From: Pseudomonas sp. HN11
Lineage (GTDB): Bacteria > Pseudomonadota > Gammaproteobacteria > Pseudomonadales > Pseudomonadaceae
Assembly (NCBI RefSeq): GCF_021390155.1
Contig: NZ_CP089985.1
Span: 1,747,001 to 1,811,000 of the forward strand
Length of the DNA: 64,000 nucleotides
Reading direction: 5' to 3'
The translations under genes and the position numbers were made by a program. Shown here piece after piece: positions 9,475 to 17,318 of the stretch. A model generated the notes under the pieces. That model was not told the origin of the DNA. It saw only the letters and a list, made by a program, of their open reading frames with translations, and did no database searches. Every line of letters begins with the position of its first letter. Position 1 is the stretch's first letter.

Positions 9475-10515
9475 ATGATGTTCTGGTGTCTTACTCTCGT
9501 CGTTGCAGTGATCTCATTCATGTTTACAGGAATAATGCGCCGCTATGCTGTCTCGCGGTCGCTCATTGATGTGCCTGGTGCCAGAAGCTCACACATCATT
9601 CCGACTCCCAGGGCTGGCGGTGTTGCCATTGTGCTTGCCTTCCTCCTGGCTTTGTCCGGTTTGGCCTATGCGCAGTTGATACCGACTGCGGACCTCCTGG
9701 GAATAGGGGGGGCCGGTATCCTGGTGGCCATCGTTGGTTTTTTTGATGACCACCATCCGGTTTCGGTACGTTGCCGCCTGGCCGGGCATTTTTCCGCCGC
9801 TGCCTGGGCATTGTTCTGGCTCGGTGGTTTACCACCGCTTCATATCTTTGGGATACCCGTTGGCAGTGAGTGGGTCGGGTATGTAGTGGGCGCCGTATAT
9901 CTGGTATGGATGCTCAACTTATACAATTTCATGGACGGTATTGATGGAATTGCGAGCGTCGAAGCGATTTGCGCCTGTCTTGGCGCAATTCTGCTGTATT
10001 GGGTAGCGGGGTTTGAGCAACTGATTTGGTTGCCGCTAGTATTGTCAATGGCTGTTTCAGGGTTTTTATTCTGGAATTTCCCGCCTGCCCGGATTTTCAT
10101 GGGAGACGCAGGTAGTGGCTTTCTCGGCATGACGCTGGGGGCGCTTTCCGTTCAGGCAGGTTGGGCGTCCTCCAATCTGTTATGGGCATGGTTGGTATTG
10201 TTGGGTGTATTTGTGGTCGATGCGACCTTCACGCTGATTCGGCGAGTTTCGCTGGGCGAGAAGTTCTATGTGGCGCATAGAACCCATGGCTATCAGTATG
10301 CATCCCGGCATTTTGGTAAACATCTTCCCGTGACACTGGCGGTAGTCGCTATCAATGTGTTTTGGCTGCTGCCCATTGCGTTGTCAATCGTACTGTTTCA
10401 GCTGGACGGTTTTTCTTGTGTTGCGCTCGCCTATGCGCCACTCGTGCTGTTGGCCATCAAGCTGGGTGCTGGGAAACCTGAAAGGGAAATCAAGGCGACC
10501 CAGGAAGATTTTTGA
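9475..10515 (+). CDS. wbpL: WbpL/WecA-type undecaprenyl-phosphate N-acetylhexosamine-1-phosphate transferase
   Basis: A 346-aa glycosyltransferase family 4 (MraY/WecA superfamily) protein with about ten or eleven membrane helices. It starts an O-unit by transferring a GlcNAc-like or fucosamine-like sugar-1-phosphate to undecaprenyl phosphate. Motifs seen: RSSHIIPTPRAGG near residue 37, GFFDDHHPVS (Asp pair, about 88-97), NLYNFMDGIDGIAS (about 148-161), FMGDAGSGFLG, and the HRTHGYQYA loop typical of WbpL/WbcO. It lies just upstream of wbpM, the usual Pseudomonas arrangement. Shine-Dalgarno GGA precedes the double ATG. Confidence 0.9.
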   Translation: MMFWCLTLVVAVISFMFTGIMRRYAVSRSLIDVPGARSSHIIPTPRAGGVAIVLAFLLALSGLAYAQLIPTADLLGIGGAGILVAIVGFFDDHHPVSVRCRLAGHFSAAAWALFWLGGLPPLHIFGIPVGSEWVGYVVGAVYLVWMLNLYNFMDGIDGIASVEAICACLGAILLYWVAGFEQLIWLPLVLSMAVSGFLFWNFPPARIFMGDAGSGFLGMTLGALSVQAGWASSNLLWAWLVLLGVFVVDATFTLIRRVSLGEKFYVAHRTHGYQYASRHFGKHLPVTLAVVAINVFWLLPIALSIVLFQLDGFSCVALAYAPLVLLAIKLGAGKPEREIKATQEDF

Positions 10516-10576
10516 GCCAGGATCGACTTAGGGACTTAGAATGACAGTTGGCATGACGACATCAGGAGCTGTTTGA

Positions 10577-12586
10577 GTGGACGAAGGGGTGATGGACAAG
10601 TTTCGGGCAATGCTGCTGGGGTTGCCGAGACGAAAGAAACGACTGATTCAGGTAGCTGCTGACGTCGTAGTTCTTTGGGCTGCGCTTTGGCTGGCTTTCA
10701 TCGTGAGATTGGGAACGGAAGACATGATCAATCCGTTGATCTATCACTTCTGGCTGTTCCTGGCGGCGCCTGTGGTTGCCATTCCTTTGTTCATCCGCTT
10801 CGGCATGTACCGGGCAGTAATGCGTTATTTTGGTAACGACGCATTGATAGCCATTATTAAGGCAGCCAGCCTCTCGTCTCTGGTTTTGGGAATCCTGGTG
10901 TATTGGTACAGCAATCATCAGCATGTAGTGCCGCGTTCAATTATCTTTAACTACTGGTGGCTCAGCATGATCATGGTCGGCGGCTTGCGCTTGGCCATGC
11001 GTCAATTTTTTCTGGGAGACTGGTTTTCAGCCTCTCAGCACATGCCATTTGCCAACCGTGACGATGGTTTGCTGCGTGTTGCCATCTATGGAGCAGGCTC
11101 CGCAGGTAATCAATTGGTCGCCGCGCTGCGCATGGGCCGTGTCATGCGCCCGGTTGCGTTTATCGATGACGATTCAAGTATTACTGACCGTGTCATTTCA
11201 GGACTGCAGGTCTATAAGCCCAGAAATATCCAACGGATGATCAAGGCCACGGGAGCCCAAGAGATACTTCTGGCAATCCCCTCTTCCAACCGTGGGCGTC
11301 GGCGCGAAATCCTCAGCTTCCTGGAGGGTTTTCCACTTCATGTGCGTAGCGTTCCCGGGTTCATGGACTTGGCCAGCGGGCGAGTCAAGGTGGACGATAT
11401 TCAAGAGGTGGATATTGCAGACTTGCTTGGACGTGACGCGGTTCCGGCTCAGGAGGAATTGCTGGAGCGCTGTATCAAGGGCCACAGCGTTCTTGTCACG
11501 GGGGCGGGTGGCTCCATCGGCTCCGAGTTGTGCCGGCAGATATTATTGCTGCGTCCAACCTCGCTGATCCTGTTCGATCACAGTGAATTCAACCTTTACA
11601 GTATTCTCTCGGAGCTGGAGCAACGCGTTACTCGGGAGTCCCTGCCAATAAAGCTGTTGCCAATCCTGGGATCGGTACGTGACCCCGGAAAGCTGCTGGA
11701 TGTAATGAAGACTTGGAAAATCCATACGGTCTATCACGCTGCGGCTTACAAACATGTGCCCATGGTCGAACACAACATCGCCGAGGGTGTCCTGAACAAC
11801 GTCTTAGGCACGTTGAATACTGCCCAGGCAGCGCTTCAGTCCGGTGTAGCAAATTTTGTGCTGATCTCCACCGACAAAGCGGTGCGGCCGACCAATGTGA
11901 TGGGGAGTACCAAGCGCCTGGCAGAGTTGACTCTGCAGGCACTCAGTCGTGAAGTGGCTCCGGTACTGTTTGGCGACAGGTCCAATGTTTCGCACGTCAA
12001 TAAAACACGCTTCACTATGGTCCGCTTCGGTAATGTGCTGGGATCCTCCGGGTCAGTCATTCCTCTGTTTCACAAACAGATCAAATCTGGCGGTCCGCTG
12101 ACGGTTACACACCCTAAGATCACTCGCTATTTCATGACAATCCCGGAAGCGGCTCAGTTGGTCATCCAGGCTGGCTCAATGGGCCTTGGGGGGGAAGTTT
12201 TCGTCCTGGACATGGGCGAGCCAGTGAGGATTGTCGAGCTCGCGGAAAAGATGATTCATCTCTCGGGTTTGAGCCTTCGTTCGGACAGTAACCCTCAGGG
12301 TGACATCGCAATAGAGTTCTCTGGCCTGCGCCCCGGTGAAAAGCTTTACGAGGAGTTACTGATTGGTGACAACGTGGTCGGAACCCAACACCCGATGATC
12401 ATGAGCGCCAATGAAGATCACCTCGCTTGGGATCCTCTCAAGGCTAAGCTGAAAGAACTGCTGGCCGCCGTGGACCAAGACGATTACACCCGCGTCCGCC
12501 AACTCCTGCGCGACACCGTCAGCGGTTATTGCCCTGACGGCGAAATCGTCGACTGGATCTACCAGCAGCGTCGTCTGGAGCCATGA
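10577..12586 (+). CDS. wbpM: WbpM-type UDP-GlcNAc 4,6-dehydratase (FlaA1/CapD family)
   Basis: A 669-aa inner-membrane dehydratase. Four N-terminal hydrophobic helices (about residues 20-135) are followed by a CoA-binding-like Rossmann domain (VAIYGAGSAGNQL) and a C-terminal SDR dehydratase domain (VLVTGAGGSIGSELCRQI, about residues 307-324). The catalytic region reads STDKAVRPTNVMGSTKR, with the Met that replaces the SDR tyrosine in WbpM/PglF proteins. It makes UDP-4-keto-6-deoxy-GlcNAc, the precursor of QuiNAc, FucNAc and 4-amino sugars. The GTG start at 10577 is preferred because AGGAG lies eight bases upstream; the later ATG at 10592 has its G-run too close. A hairpin terminator follows. 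Confidence 0.92.
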   Translation: MDEGVMDKFRAMLLGLPRRKKRLIQVAADVVVLWAALWLAFIVRLGTEDMINPLIYHFWLFLAAPVVAIPLFIRFGMYRAVMRYFGNDALIAIIKAASLSSLVLGILVYWYSNHQHVVPRSIIFNYWWLSMIMVGGLRLAMRQFFLGDWFSASQHMPFANRDDGLLRVAIYGAGSAGNQLVAALRMGRVMRPVAFIDDDSSITDRVISGLQVYKPRNIQRMIKATGAQEILLAIPSSNRGRRREILSFLEGFPLHVRSVPGFMDLASGRVKVDDIQEVDIADLLGRDAVPAQEELLERCIKGHSVLVTGAGGSIGSELCRQILLLRPTSLILFDHSEFNLYSILSELEQRVTRESLPIKLLPILGSVRDPGKLLDVMKTWKIHTVYHAAAYKHVPMVEHNIAEGVLNNVLGTLNTAQAALQSGVANFVLISTDKAVRPTNVMGSTKRLAELTLQALSREVAPVLFGDRSNVSHVNKTRFTMVRFGNVLGSSGSVIPLFHKQIKSGGPLTVTHPKITRYFMTIPEAAQLVIQAGSMGLGGEVFVLDMGEPVRIVELAEKMIHLSGLSLRSDSNPQGDIAIEFSGLRPGEKLYEELLIGDNVVGTQHPMIMSANEDHLAWDPLKAKLKELLAAVDQDDYTRVRQLLRDTVSGYCPDGEIVDWIYQQRRLEP

Positions 12587-12642
12587 TTTAACACTCTGTT
12601 ACTCAAGCATTTTTGACGAATCTCTAGCATCACCTAAGTTTG

Positions 12643-12669
12643 AAAAGCAGCTTCGGAAAAGCTGCTTTT
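12643..12669 (+). terminator. Rho-independent terminator after wbpM
   Basis: An 11-bp perfect stem (AAAAGCAGCTT paired with AAGCTGCTTTT) closes a five-base loop, with a T-run inside the 3' arm. It lies 56 bp after the wbpM stop codon and ends the O-antigen transcription unit. It also argues against starting comEA at 12640, because that start would fall inside the hairpin. Confidence 0.8.
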
Positions 12670-12696
12670 CCCTTAGCAACGTCATGGAGCGTCACA

Positions 12697-13029
12697 ATGC
12701 AAAATACCTACCTTTCTTCCCTGATCTTCGCCTTCCTCACCACCCTCTCTGTCACCACCACCGCAGCCCCTTCCATCAAGCCCGAAGCACCGGCCCCTGT
12801 CGCCGCCCAGATGTCCAAGGTCGAGCAATCCGCCAAGGTCAACCTGAATGCCGCCGATGCCGAAACCCTGCGCCGTGATCTCTTCGGCATCGGTGCCGCC
12901 AAGGCCAAGGCGATCGTTGCCTACCGCGAAAGCAATGGGCCGTTCACGGCGGTGGATGAGTTATTGGAAGTGAAGGGGGTTGGCAAGGCATTGCTGGAGA
13001 AGAACCGCGAAAGGCTGACGATCAATTAA
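12697..13029 (+). CDS. comEA: ComEA-like helix-hairpin-helix protein
   Basis: A 110-aa exported protein with a signal peptide (MQNTYLSSLIFAFLTTLSVTTTAA), a Pro/Ala-rich linker and a C-terminal helix-hairpin-helix pair beginning KVNLNAADAETL and ending VDELLEVKGVGKALLEKN. This is the ComEA DNA-binding fold, which acts in periplasmic DNA capture in competent species; in Pseudomonas its role is mostly untested. The ATG at 12697 was chosen because GGAG sits seven bases upstream and the signal peptide follows directly. An in-frame ATG at 12640 would begin within the wbpM terminator. The gene marks the conserved end of the O-antigen locus. Confidence 0.88.
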   Translation: MQNTYLSSLIFAFLTTLSVTTTAAPSIKPEAPAPVAAQMSKVEQSAKVNLNAADAETLRRDLFGIGAAKAKAIVAYRESNGPFTAVDELLEVKGVGKALLEKNRERLTIN

Positions 13030-13040
13030 ATCAGCCGGGA

Positions 13041-13064
13041 AAGCCGGTCACTGACCGGCTTTTT
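13041..13064. terminator. Bidirectional terminator between comEA and the tetR gene
   Basis: A near-perfect palindrome (AGCCGGTCA, C, TGACCGGCT) followed by TTTT on the plus strand, 12 bp after comEA. The stop codon of the convergent TetR gene lies within it at 13048. Confidence 0.7.
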
Positions 13065-13626
13065 CATCCTCTGAAACCTGGGTTTTCAAGCTCTCCCGTA
13101 CCACGTCCATTATCCGCCCGGCCAATGCCGGATCTGCGACACTCCTGGCCAGTACCAACGCTCCCACCAGCGTCGACATCATCACCAGACTTTGTGCATC
13201 CCCCCGTCCATTCGATAAAGCGGTTTCAATCTGCTTGAGTCGTGCGCCGAGCACTGCGTCCGTCGTTGCACTGTGTTGGCCTCTCAGGCCCAGTTCGGAG
13301 GACATGGTCGGCAGCGGGCAACCTTGGTCCGGAGACGTCAGATGCCATTCCGAGAGGTAACTATCAATGAACGCTTCCAGCGGCCGCTCCTGGCTGAACA
13401 GCATATCGCAGTGGGCATCCAACTCTGCAGCCGCGACCTGCAAGGCCTTTTCCACCAGCTCATCCTTGGACTTGAAGTGCGCATAGAACCCACCATGGGT
13501 CAGGCTCAGGGCTTTCATCAGCGGCTGCAAGCCGGTTGCACCGATACCGTCGCGGCGAAAGCGCACGGAAGCTTCCTTGATGATGCGTTGGTGGGTCTGG
13601 GTTTTGTGGTCGGGTGAATAACGCAT
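13048..13626 (-). CDS. TetR family transcriptional regulator
   Basis: A 192-aa regulator with an N-terminal TetR helix-turn-helix (HQRIIKEASVRFRRDGIGATGLQPLMKALSLTHGGFYAHF in two parts, about residues 12-52) and a C-terminal ligand domain resembling the group that ends with TetR_C regulators of efflux or fatty-acid genes. The frame runs back to 13695, but the ATG at 13626 has GAGG seven bases upstream and gives the usual TetR length. It is convergent with comEA and divergent from the GntR gene. Imperfect inverted repeats at 13645-13663 and 13675-13686 in the divergent region are possible operators. Its target is not evident. Confidence 0.85.
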   Translation of the reverse strand: MRYSPDHKTQTHQRIIKEASVRFRRDGIGATGLQPLMKALSLTHGGFYAHFKSKDELVEKALQVAAAELDAHCDMLFSQERPLEAFIDSYLSEWHLTSPDQGCPLPTMSSELGLRGQHSATTDAVLGARLKQIETALSNGRGDAQSLVMMSTLVGALVLARSVADPALAGRIMDVVRESLKTQVSEDEKAGQ

Positions 13627-13644
13627 GGCACGGCCTCGGTGACA

Positions 13645-13686
13645 GGTTGGCATTCTAACCAACTTGAATCCTTTTACATGCATGTA
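13645..13686. promoter_or_regulatory. Two palindromes in the tetR/gntR divergent promoter region
   Basis: GTTGG (13646-13650) and CCAAC (13659-13663) form an inverted repeat of the kind bound by TetR proteins, just upstream of the tetR start. The perfect palindrome TACATGCATGTA lies at 13675-13686, 61 bp before the gntR start. Operator function is inferred from position and symmetry only. Confidence 0.4.
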
Positions 13687-13747
13687 CATTGGCATGAAAA
13701 GTGATTACCCATACCTGAAAGATTGTTCAACAATCGTGAAGGTAGCC

Positions 13748-14392
13748 ATGACACTGCGCTTGTCTTTAGCCGATCAAATTGCCCTGGAGCTTCGCGCCGA
13801 CATCATTGGCGGGCGGCTGCTACCAGGAATGCCGCTGGTAGAAGTAGAACTGGTGAAAGCCTACAGCGCGTCGCGCAATACGATCCGCGAAGCGTTGCAC
13901 CGTTTAGGGCAAGAAGGGCTGACGCGTTATGTGCGCAATAAGGGGGTCATGGTCCGGCGGTTGGCGCGCGAGGAAGTGCGAGATTTGTTTGTAGTCCGTC
14001 GCACCCTGGAGTTGCAGGCCATTGCCCAGTGCGCTGCACTCACCCTTGAGCAATCCGAGCGCATGCAGAATGCAATCGAGGCAACCACCCTGGCGCGTGA
14101 GCGTGAAGACTGGCGAGCAGTTGCTACCCATAGCCTGGTGTTTCACCAGCAGATTGTCGGGTTAATGTGCAGCCCCCTGTTCGATGAGTTTTTTGCCCAG
14201 GTCATCGCCCAGTTGCGTTTGGTATTTTACGCCGCGCCCGATGAGCAACGCTTCCAGTCTCCATGGTTGGAGCGTGATCGTGAGATTTACACGTTATTGG
14301 TCCAGCAGGATAAACCGGCGGCAGGGGAGGCGATGAGCTTGTACCTGGATGATTCGGAGCGCCTGTCGTTGGCCTTGTTTAATCACCCCTGA
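13748..14392 (+). CDS. GntR family regulator with FCD ligand domain
   Basis: A 214-aa regulator. The N-terminal winged helix-turn-helix shows SLADQIALELRADIIGG, VELVKAYSASRNTIREALHRL and the wing VRNKGVMVRRL (about residues 5-72). The C-terminal all-helical FCD domain follows (RRTLELQAIAQCAALT onward) and senses small carboxylates in relatives. The ATG at 13748 has AAGG five bases upstream; the frame extends to 13664 without a better site. It is 15 bp before the DUF1989 gene and probably co-transcribed with it, so it likely controls that gene and perhaps the permease at 15.5-16.9 kb. Confidence 0.86.
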   Translation: MTLRLSLADQIALELRADIIGGRLLPGMPLVEVELVKAYSASRNTIREALHRLGQEGLTRYVRNKGVMVRRLAREEVRDLFVVRRTLELQAIAQCAALTLEQSERMQNAIEATTLAREREDWRAVATHSLVFHQQIVGLMCSPLFDEFFAQVIAQLRLVFYAAPDEQRFQSPWLERDREIYTLLVQQDKPAAGEAMSLYLDDSERLSLALFNHP

Positions 14393-14407
14393 TCGAGGAT
14401 CTGCACC

Positions 14408-15256
14408 ATGTACAAAGACTATCCGGCCGCTTATCAGGTCAGTAAAGGCTCGGCGTTGCAGGTCGACACGGCGTTCTATGAGCGTATTCGTGATCGGGCT
14501 GACCAGCGCACGTTGGTTGAGCAGTTCGAGGTGCCGATCCGCACGGGCCGGGCATGGAAGGTGCCGGCCGGGCATGTGTTCCGGGTGACCACGCCGGTCG
14601 GCCCGCAGGTAGGCGACTTCAACGTGTGGAACGCCAACGACCCGCGCGAGCGCTTATGGGCGGCGCGCACTCGCCAATTGCAGGGCGCCCATGTCAGCAC
14701 CCATGACCGTCTGTGGTCGAACCTGCCATTTTTGAGACCTTTGGTGACAATCACAGACGACAGCCTGGCCAGTTACGGCATCGATGAGCACGGTGGGCGC
14801 CTGCATGATTTGCTCGGTACGCGTTGCGATCCGTATGTGAATCGGATGCTCACGGGTGAAGACTTCCACCACCATTGCCACTCGAACCTGACTCGCGCGG
14901 TTTTACCCCACGGTCTGACGGAATTCGATGTGCACGACGTGCTGAATATTTTCCAGTGCACGGGCCTGAATCATGACGACATGTATTTCATGAAAGCCTG
15001 TCCGGCGCAGAAGGGCGACTACCTGGAATTCTTTGCCGAGATTGATTTGTTGTGTGCGTTGTCGACGTGCCCTGGTGGGGATTTGTCGTTGCCGATGTGG
15101 GGGCCCGAGGCACAGGATCCGCTGACGGTATGCCGTCCGCTGGGGGTTGAGATCTACAAGTTGGAGGATGAGCTGCTGAATGGCTGGAGCCAGCCGGAGC
15201 GTGCTGCCTATAAGGGACAGCACGGGTTGCATATTGCCAAGGCGGCTTGGGAGTAA
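14408..15256 (+). CDS. DUF1989 / urea carboxylase-associated family protein
   Basis: A 282-aa protein of the DUF1989 (urea carboxylase-associated) family. Visible family features are VPAGHVFRVTTPVGPQVGDFNVWN, RTRQLQGAHVSTHDRL and a His/Cys-rich centre (GEDFHHHCHSNL, FQCTGL, MKACPAQKGDYLEF) that could bind a metal; the Cys/His spacing is what I see, metal binding is inference. Relatives sit beside urea carboxylase or amine-utilisation genes, but no such enzymes are in this window. GAGG lies nine bases before the ATG. It probably forms an operon with the GntR gene. Its substrate is unknown. Confidence 0.8.
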   Translation: MYKDYPAAYQVSKGSALQVDTAFYERIRDRADQRTLVEQFEVPIRTGRAWKVPAGHVFRVTTPVGPQVGDFNVWNANDPRERLWAARTRQLQGAHVSTHDRLWSNLPFLRPLVTITDDSLASYGIDEHGGRLHDLLGTRCDPYVNRMLTGEDFHHHCHSNLTRAVLPHGLTEFDVHDVLNIFQCTGLNHDDMYFMKACPAQKGDYLEFFAEIDLLCALSTCPGGDLSLPMWGPEAQDPLTVCRPLGVEIYKLEDELLNGWSQPERAAYKGQHGLHIAKAAWE

Positions 15257-15264
15257 CCCAAGGC

Positions 15265-15432
15265 TCAGCGATCCTGAGCGTCCTTGGCATCCGCCTGGGC
15301 GTTGCGCTCGGCCACACGCTTGCGTTGTTCGTCGGTGAGTTCCACTTTGTTGGCACTGTCACGCAGCATCATCAACCCACCGACGATCGACCCGATCGCA
15401 ACTACCATAATCAACCACGCGTACCACGGCAT
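15265..15432 (-). CDS. Small DUF2897-like membrane protein
   Basis: A 55-aa protein with one N-terminal membrane helix (WYAWLIMVVAIGSIVGGLMML) and a charged C-terminal tail rich in Lys, Arg, Asp and Gln. It resembles the DUF2897 family of small proteobacterial membrane proteins, whose function is unknown. AGGAG six bases upstream of the ATG at 15432 fixes the start; a longer frame from 15480 would begin inside a hairpin. It is convergent with the DUF1989 gene and lies downstream of the permease gene. Confidence 0.72.
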   Translation of the reverse strand: MPWYAWLIMVVAIGSIVGGLMMLRDSANKVELTDEQRKRVAERNAQADAKDAQDR

Positions 15433-15452
15433 AAGGCTCTCCTTGAGGCAGA

Positions 15453-15480
15453 TTGCCGTGGGAGAACTTTCCCACGGCAA
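15453..15480. terminator. Hairpin between the permease and DUF2897-like genes
   Basis: An 11-bp inverted repeat (TTGCCGTGGGA and TCCCACGGCAA) with a six-base loop. It may terminate or attenuate transcripts from the leftward permease gene, but no clear U-tract follows on that strand. Confidence 0.45.
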
Positions 15481-15544
15481 TAACTGCTTTGAGTAACGGG
15501 CTTTCTTACTAGTTCAGTGTAGGCCCATTCCGCCCCTTAGTAGA

Positions 15545-16909
15545 TCAGAGCCCGGTCAACATCGCATCCGGCGGTGCGTCGGCACGGTCCTGCGCGGTCA
15601 TTTGGAAGTAAGCGAAACCCGCCCCCATGAAGCCCAGGAAGATCAGCCCGATCAGCGCGTTGAACCAGGCCATGGCCACCAGGCACGCCACCGCCAGTAC
15701 CAGCGCAATGCCCGGCACGATGGGATAACCGGGGGCGCGAAAGGTACGCTCCAGCAGCGGTTCGGTCTTACGTAGTTTAAACAGGCTGAGCATGCTCATG
15801 ATGTACATCACAATCGCGCCGAATACGGCCATGGTGATCATCGCGGCGGTCAGTGTCATGCCGCCCAGATTGATCAGACCGTCGCTGTAGATGGCGGCAA
15901 TACCTACCACACCGCCGGCGATGATTGCCCGGTGCGGTGTCTGAAAACGCGACAGTTTGGCGAGGAAAGACGGCAGGTAACCTGCGCGGGCCAAGGCAAA
16001 GAACTGGCGCGAGTAGCCCAGGATGATGCCGTGGAAGCTGGCCACCAGGCCAAACAGGCCGATCCACACCAGCATGTGCAGCCAGCCGGAGCTGTCACCC
16101 ACCACGGCTTTCATGGCTTGTGGCAAGGGATCGTTGATGTTGGACAGGGTACGCCAGTCGCCCACGCCGCCAGCAAAGAACATCACGCCCATCGCCAGGA
16201 TCACCAGGGTCAGGATGCCGCTGATGTAGGCCTTTGGAATGGTGCGCTTCGGATCTTTCGCTTCTTCGGCGGCCATGGCTGCGCCTTCGATGGCGAGGAA
16301 AAACCAGATGGCGAAAGGAATCGCGGCAAACATGCCTGCAATCGCGGGTGCATCAAAGGTGTCTGAGCCGGCCCAGCCGTTCAGGGCGAAGTTGCTGAAG
16401 CTGAACGCGGGTGCGACGACGCCCATGAACACCAGCAGCTCGGCGACGGCGAGCACGCACACGACCAATTCGAAGGTCGCGGCGAGTTTCACGCCGAGAA
16501 TGTTCAGGCCCATGAACACGATGTACGCGCCGACGGCGGCGTGCTTCGGGTCCAGCGCTGGAAACTGCACATTCAGATAGGCGCCGATGGCCAAGGCGAT
16601 TGCAGGCGGAGCGAAGACGAATTCGATCAAGGTCGCGAGACCGGCGATCAAGCCACCTTTCTCACCAAAGGCGCGACGGCTGTAGGCAAACGGCCCGCCC
16701 GCGTGAGGAATGGCGGTAGTCAGCTCAGTGAAACTGAAGATGAAGCAGGTGTACATCGCGGCGACCATCAGTGAGGTCACCAGAAAGCCCAGCGTCCCGG
16801 CGACGCCCCAGCCATAACTCCAGCCGAAGTATTCGCCGGAAATGACCAGGCCGACAGCGATACCCCATAAGTGCAGGGTGCCCAAGGTGGGTTTGAGTTG
16901 TGTGTTCAT
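15545..16909 (-). CDS. eat: Ethanolamine permease-like APC family transporter
   Basis: A 454-aa inner-membrane amino acid/polyamine/organocation permease with about twelve helices. It begins MNTQLKPTLGTLHLWGIAVG and continues GLVISGEYFGWSYGWGVAG, the pattern of proton-coupled ethanolamine importers (Eat). GGGAG lies nine bases before the ATG at 16909; the frame extends a further 12 codons. In many pseudomonads eat lies next to eutB and eutC (ethanolamine ammonia-lyase), but these are not adjacent here, so substrate identity is less certain. The gene is divergent from kdpF, with 310 bp between them. Confidence 0.83.
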   Translation of the reverse strand: MNTQLKPTLGTLHLWGIAVGLVISGEYFGWSYGWGVAGTLGFLVTSLMVAAMYTCFIFSFTELTTAIPHAGGPFAYSRRAFGEKGGLIAGLATLIEFVFAPPAIALAIGAYLNVQFPALDPKHAAVGAYIVFMGLNILGVKLAATFELVVCVLAVAELLVFMGVVAPAFSFSNFALNGWAGSDTFDAPAIAGMFAAIPFAIWFFLAIEGAAMAAEEAKDPKRTIPKAYISGILTLVILAMGVMFFAGGVGDWRTLSNINDPLPQAMKAVVGDSSGWLHMLVWIGLFGLVASFHGIILGYSRQFFALARAGYLPSFLAKLSRFQTPHRAIIAGGVVGIAAIYSDGLINLGGMTLTAAMITMAVFGAIVMYIMSMLSLFKLRKTEPLLERTFRAPGYPIVPGIALVLAVACLVAMAWFNALIGLIFLGFMGAGFAYFQMTAQDRADAPPDAMLTGL

Positions 16910-17219
16910 GGTGTTGCTCTCCCTGAACCGGTTGGAATGATTCAAGGTGTTGCAGCGGATATGCCAGGATGGGAATCATTGTCGTAAAGCTGCGCAACTG
17001 TCGCCACGGGAACGGTTTGGCGTTGAAATCCGCATCTCCCTGCACCAGATCAGGGCGGGTCCTACCACAAGCGCGCATACATCCCTCTGTAAACCCCGCA
17101 TAAACCCACTCTTTACGCCGTCTTTACGCCCTGCCTGTCCCCTCGCTCTCGTTCCTTTACACCACTCCTGCCGACAATTGGCCCACACGCGGCACTCGCC
17201 GCTAAACGGAGAGACTTCC
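16910..17219. promoter_or_regulatory. Divergent eat/kdp regulatory region with phased CTTTAC repeats
   Basis: This 310-bp gap holds no gene. Three copies of CTTTAC(G/A)CC lie on the plus strand at 17111-17119, 17122-17130 and 17155-17163. Their spacings are 11 and 33 bp, so all face the same side of the helix. OmpR-family regulators bind direct repeats of about this period, and the TTTAC-CCC-G-C core is like the E. coli KdpE site as I remember it. KdpE binding is therefore a reasonable inference. The kdpF start codon is 56 bp after the last repeat. Confidence 0.6.
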
Positions 17220-17309
17220 ATGAGCGTTCTGGACGGGGTGTCACTGCTATTGGCCGTGGCGCTGTTCATTTATCTGCTGGTTGCGCTGCTACGCGCGGAT
17301 CGGAACTAG
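17220..17309 (+). CDS. kdpF: KdpF, small subunit of the K+-transporting ATPase
   Basis: A 29-aa protein (MSVLDGVSLLLAVALFIY, then LLVALLRADRN) made of one hydrophobic helix. KdpF stabilises the KdpABC complex in the inner membrane. Position directly before kdpA (9-bp gap), size and hydrophobicity identify it. GGAGA lies seven bases before the ATG. Confidence 0.92.
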   Translation: MSVLDGVSLLLAVALFIYLLVALLRADRN

Positions 17310-17318
17310 GAGCGGGCC

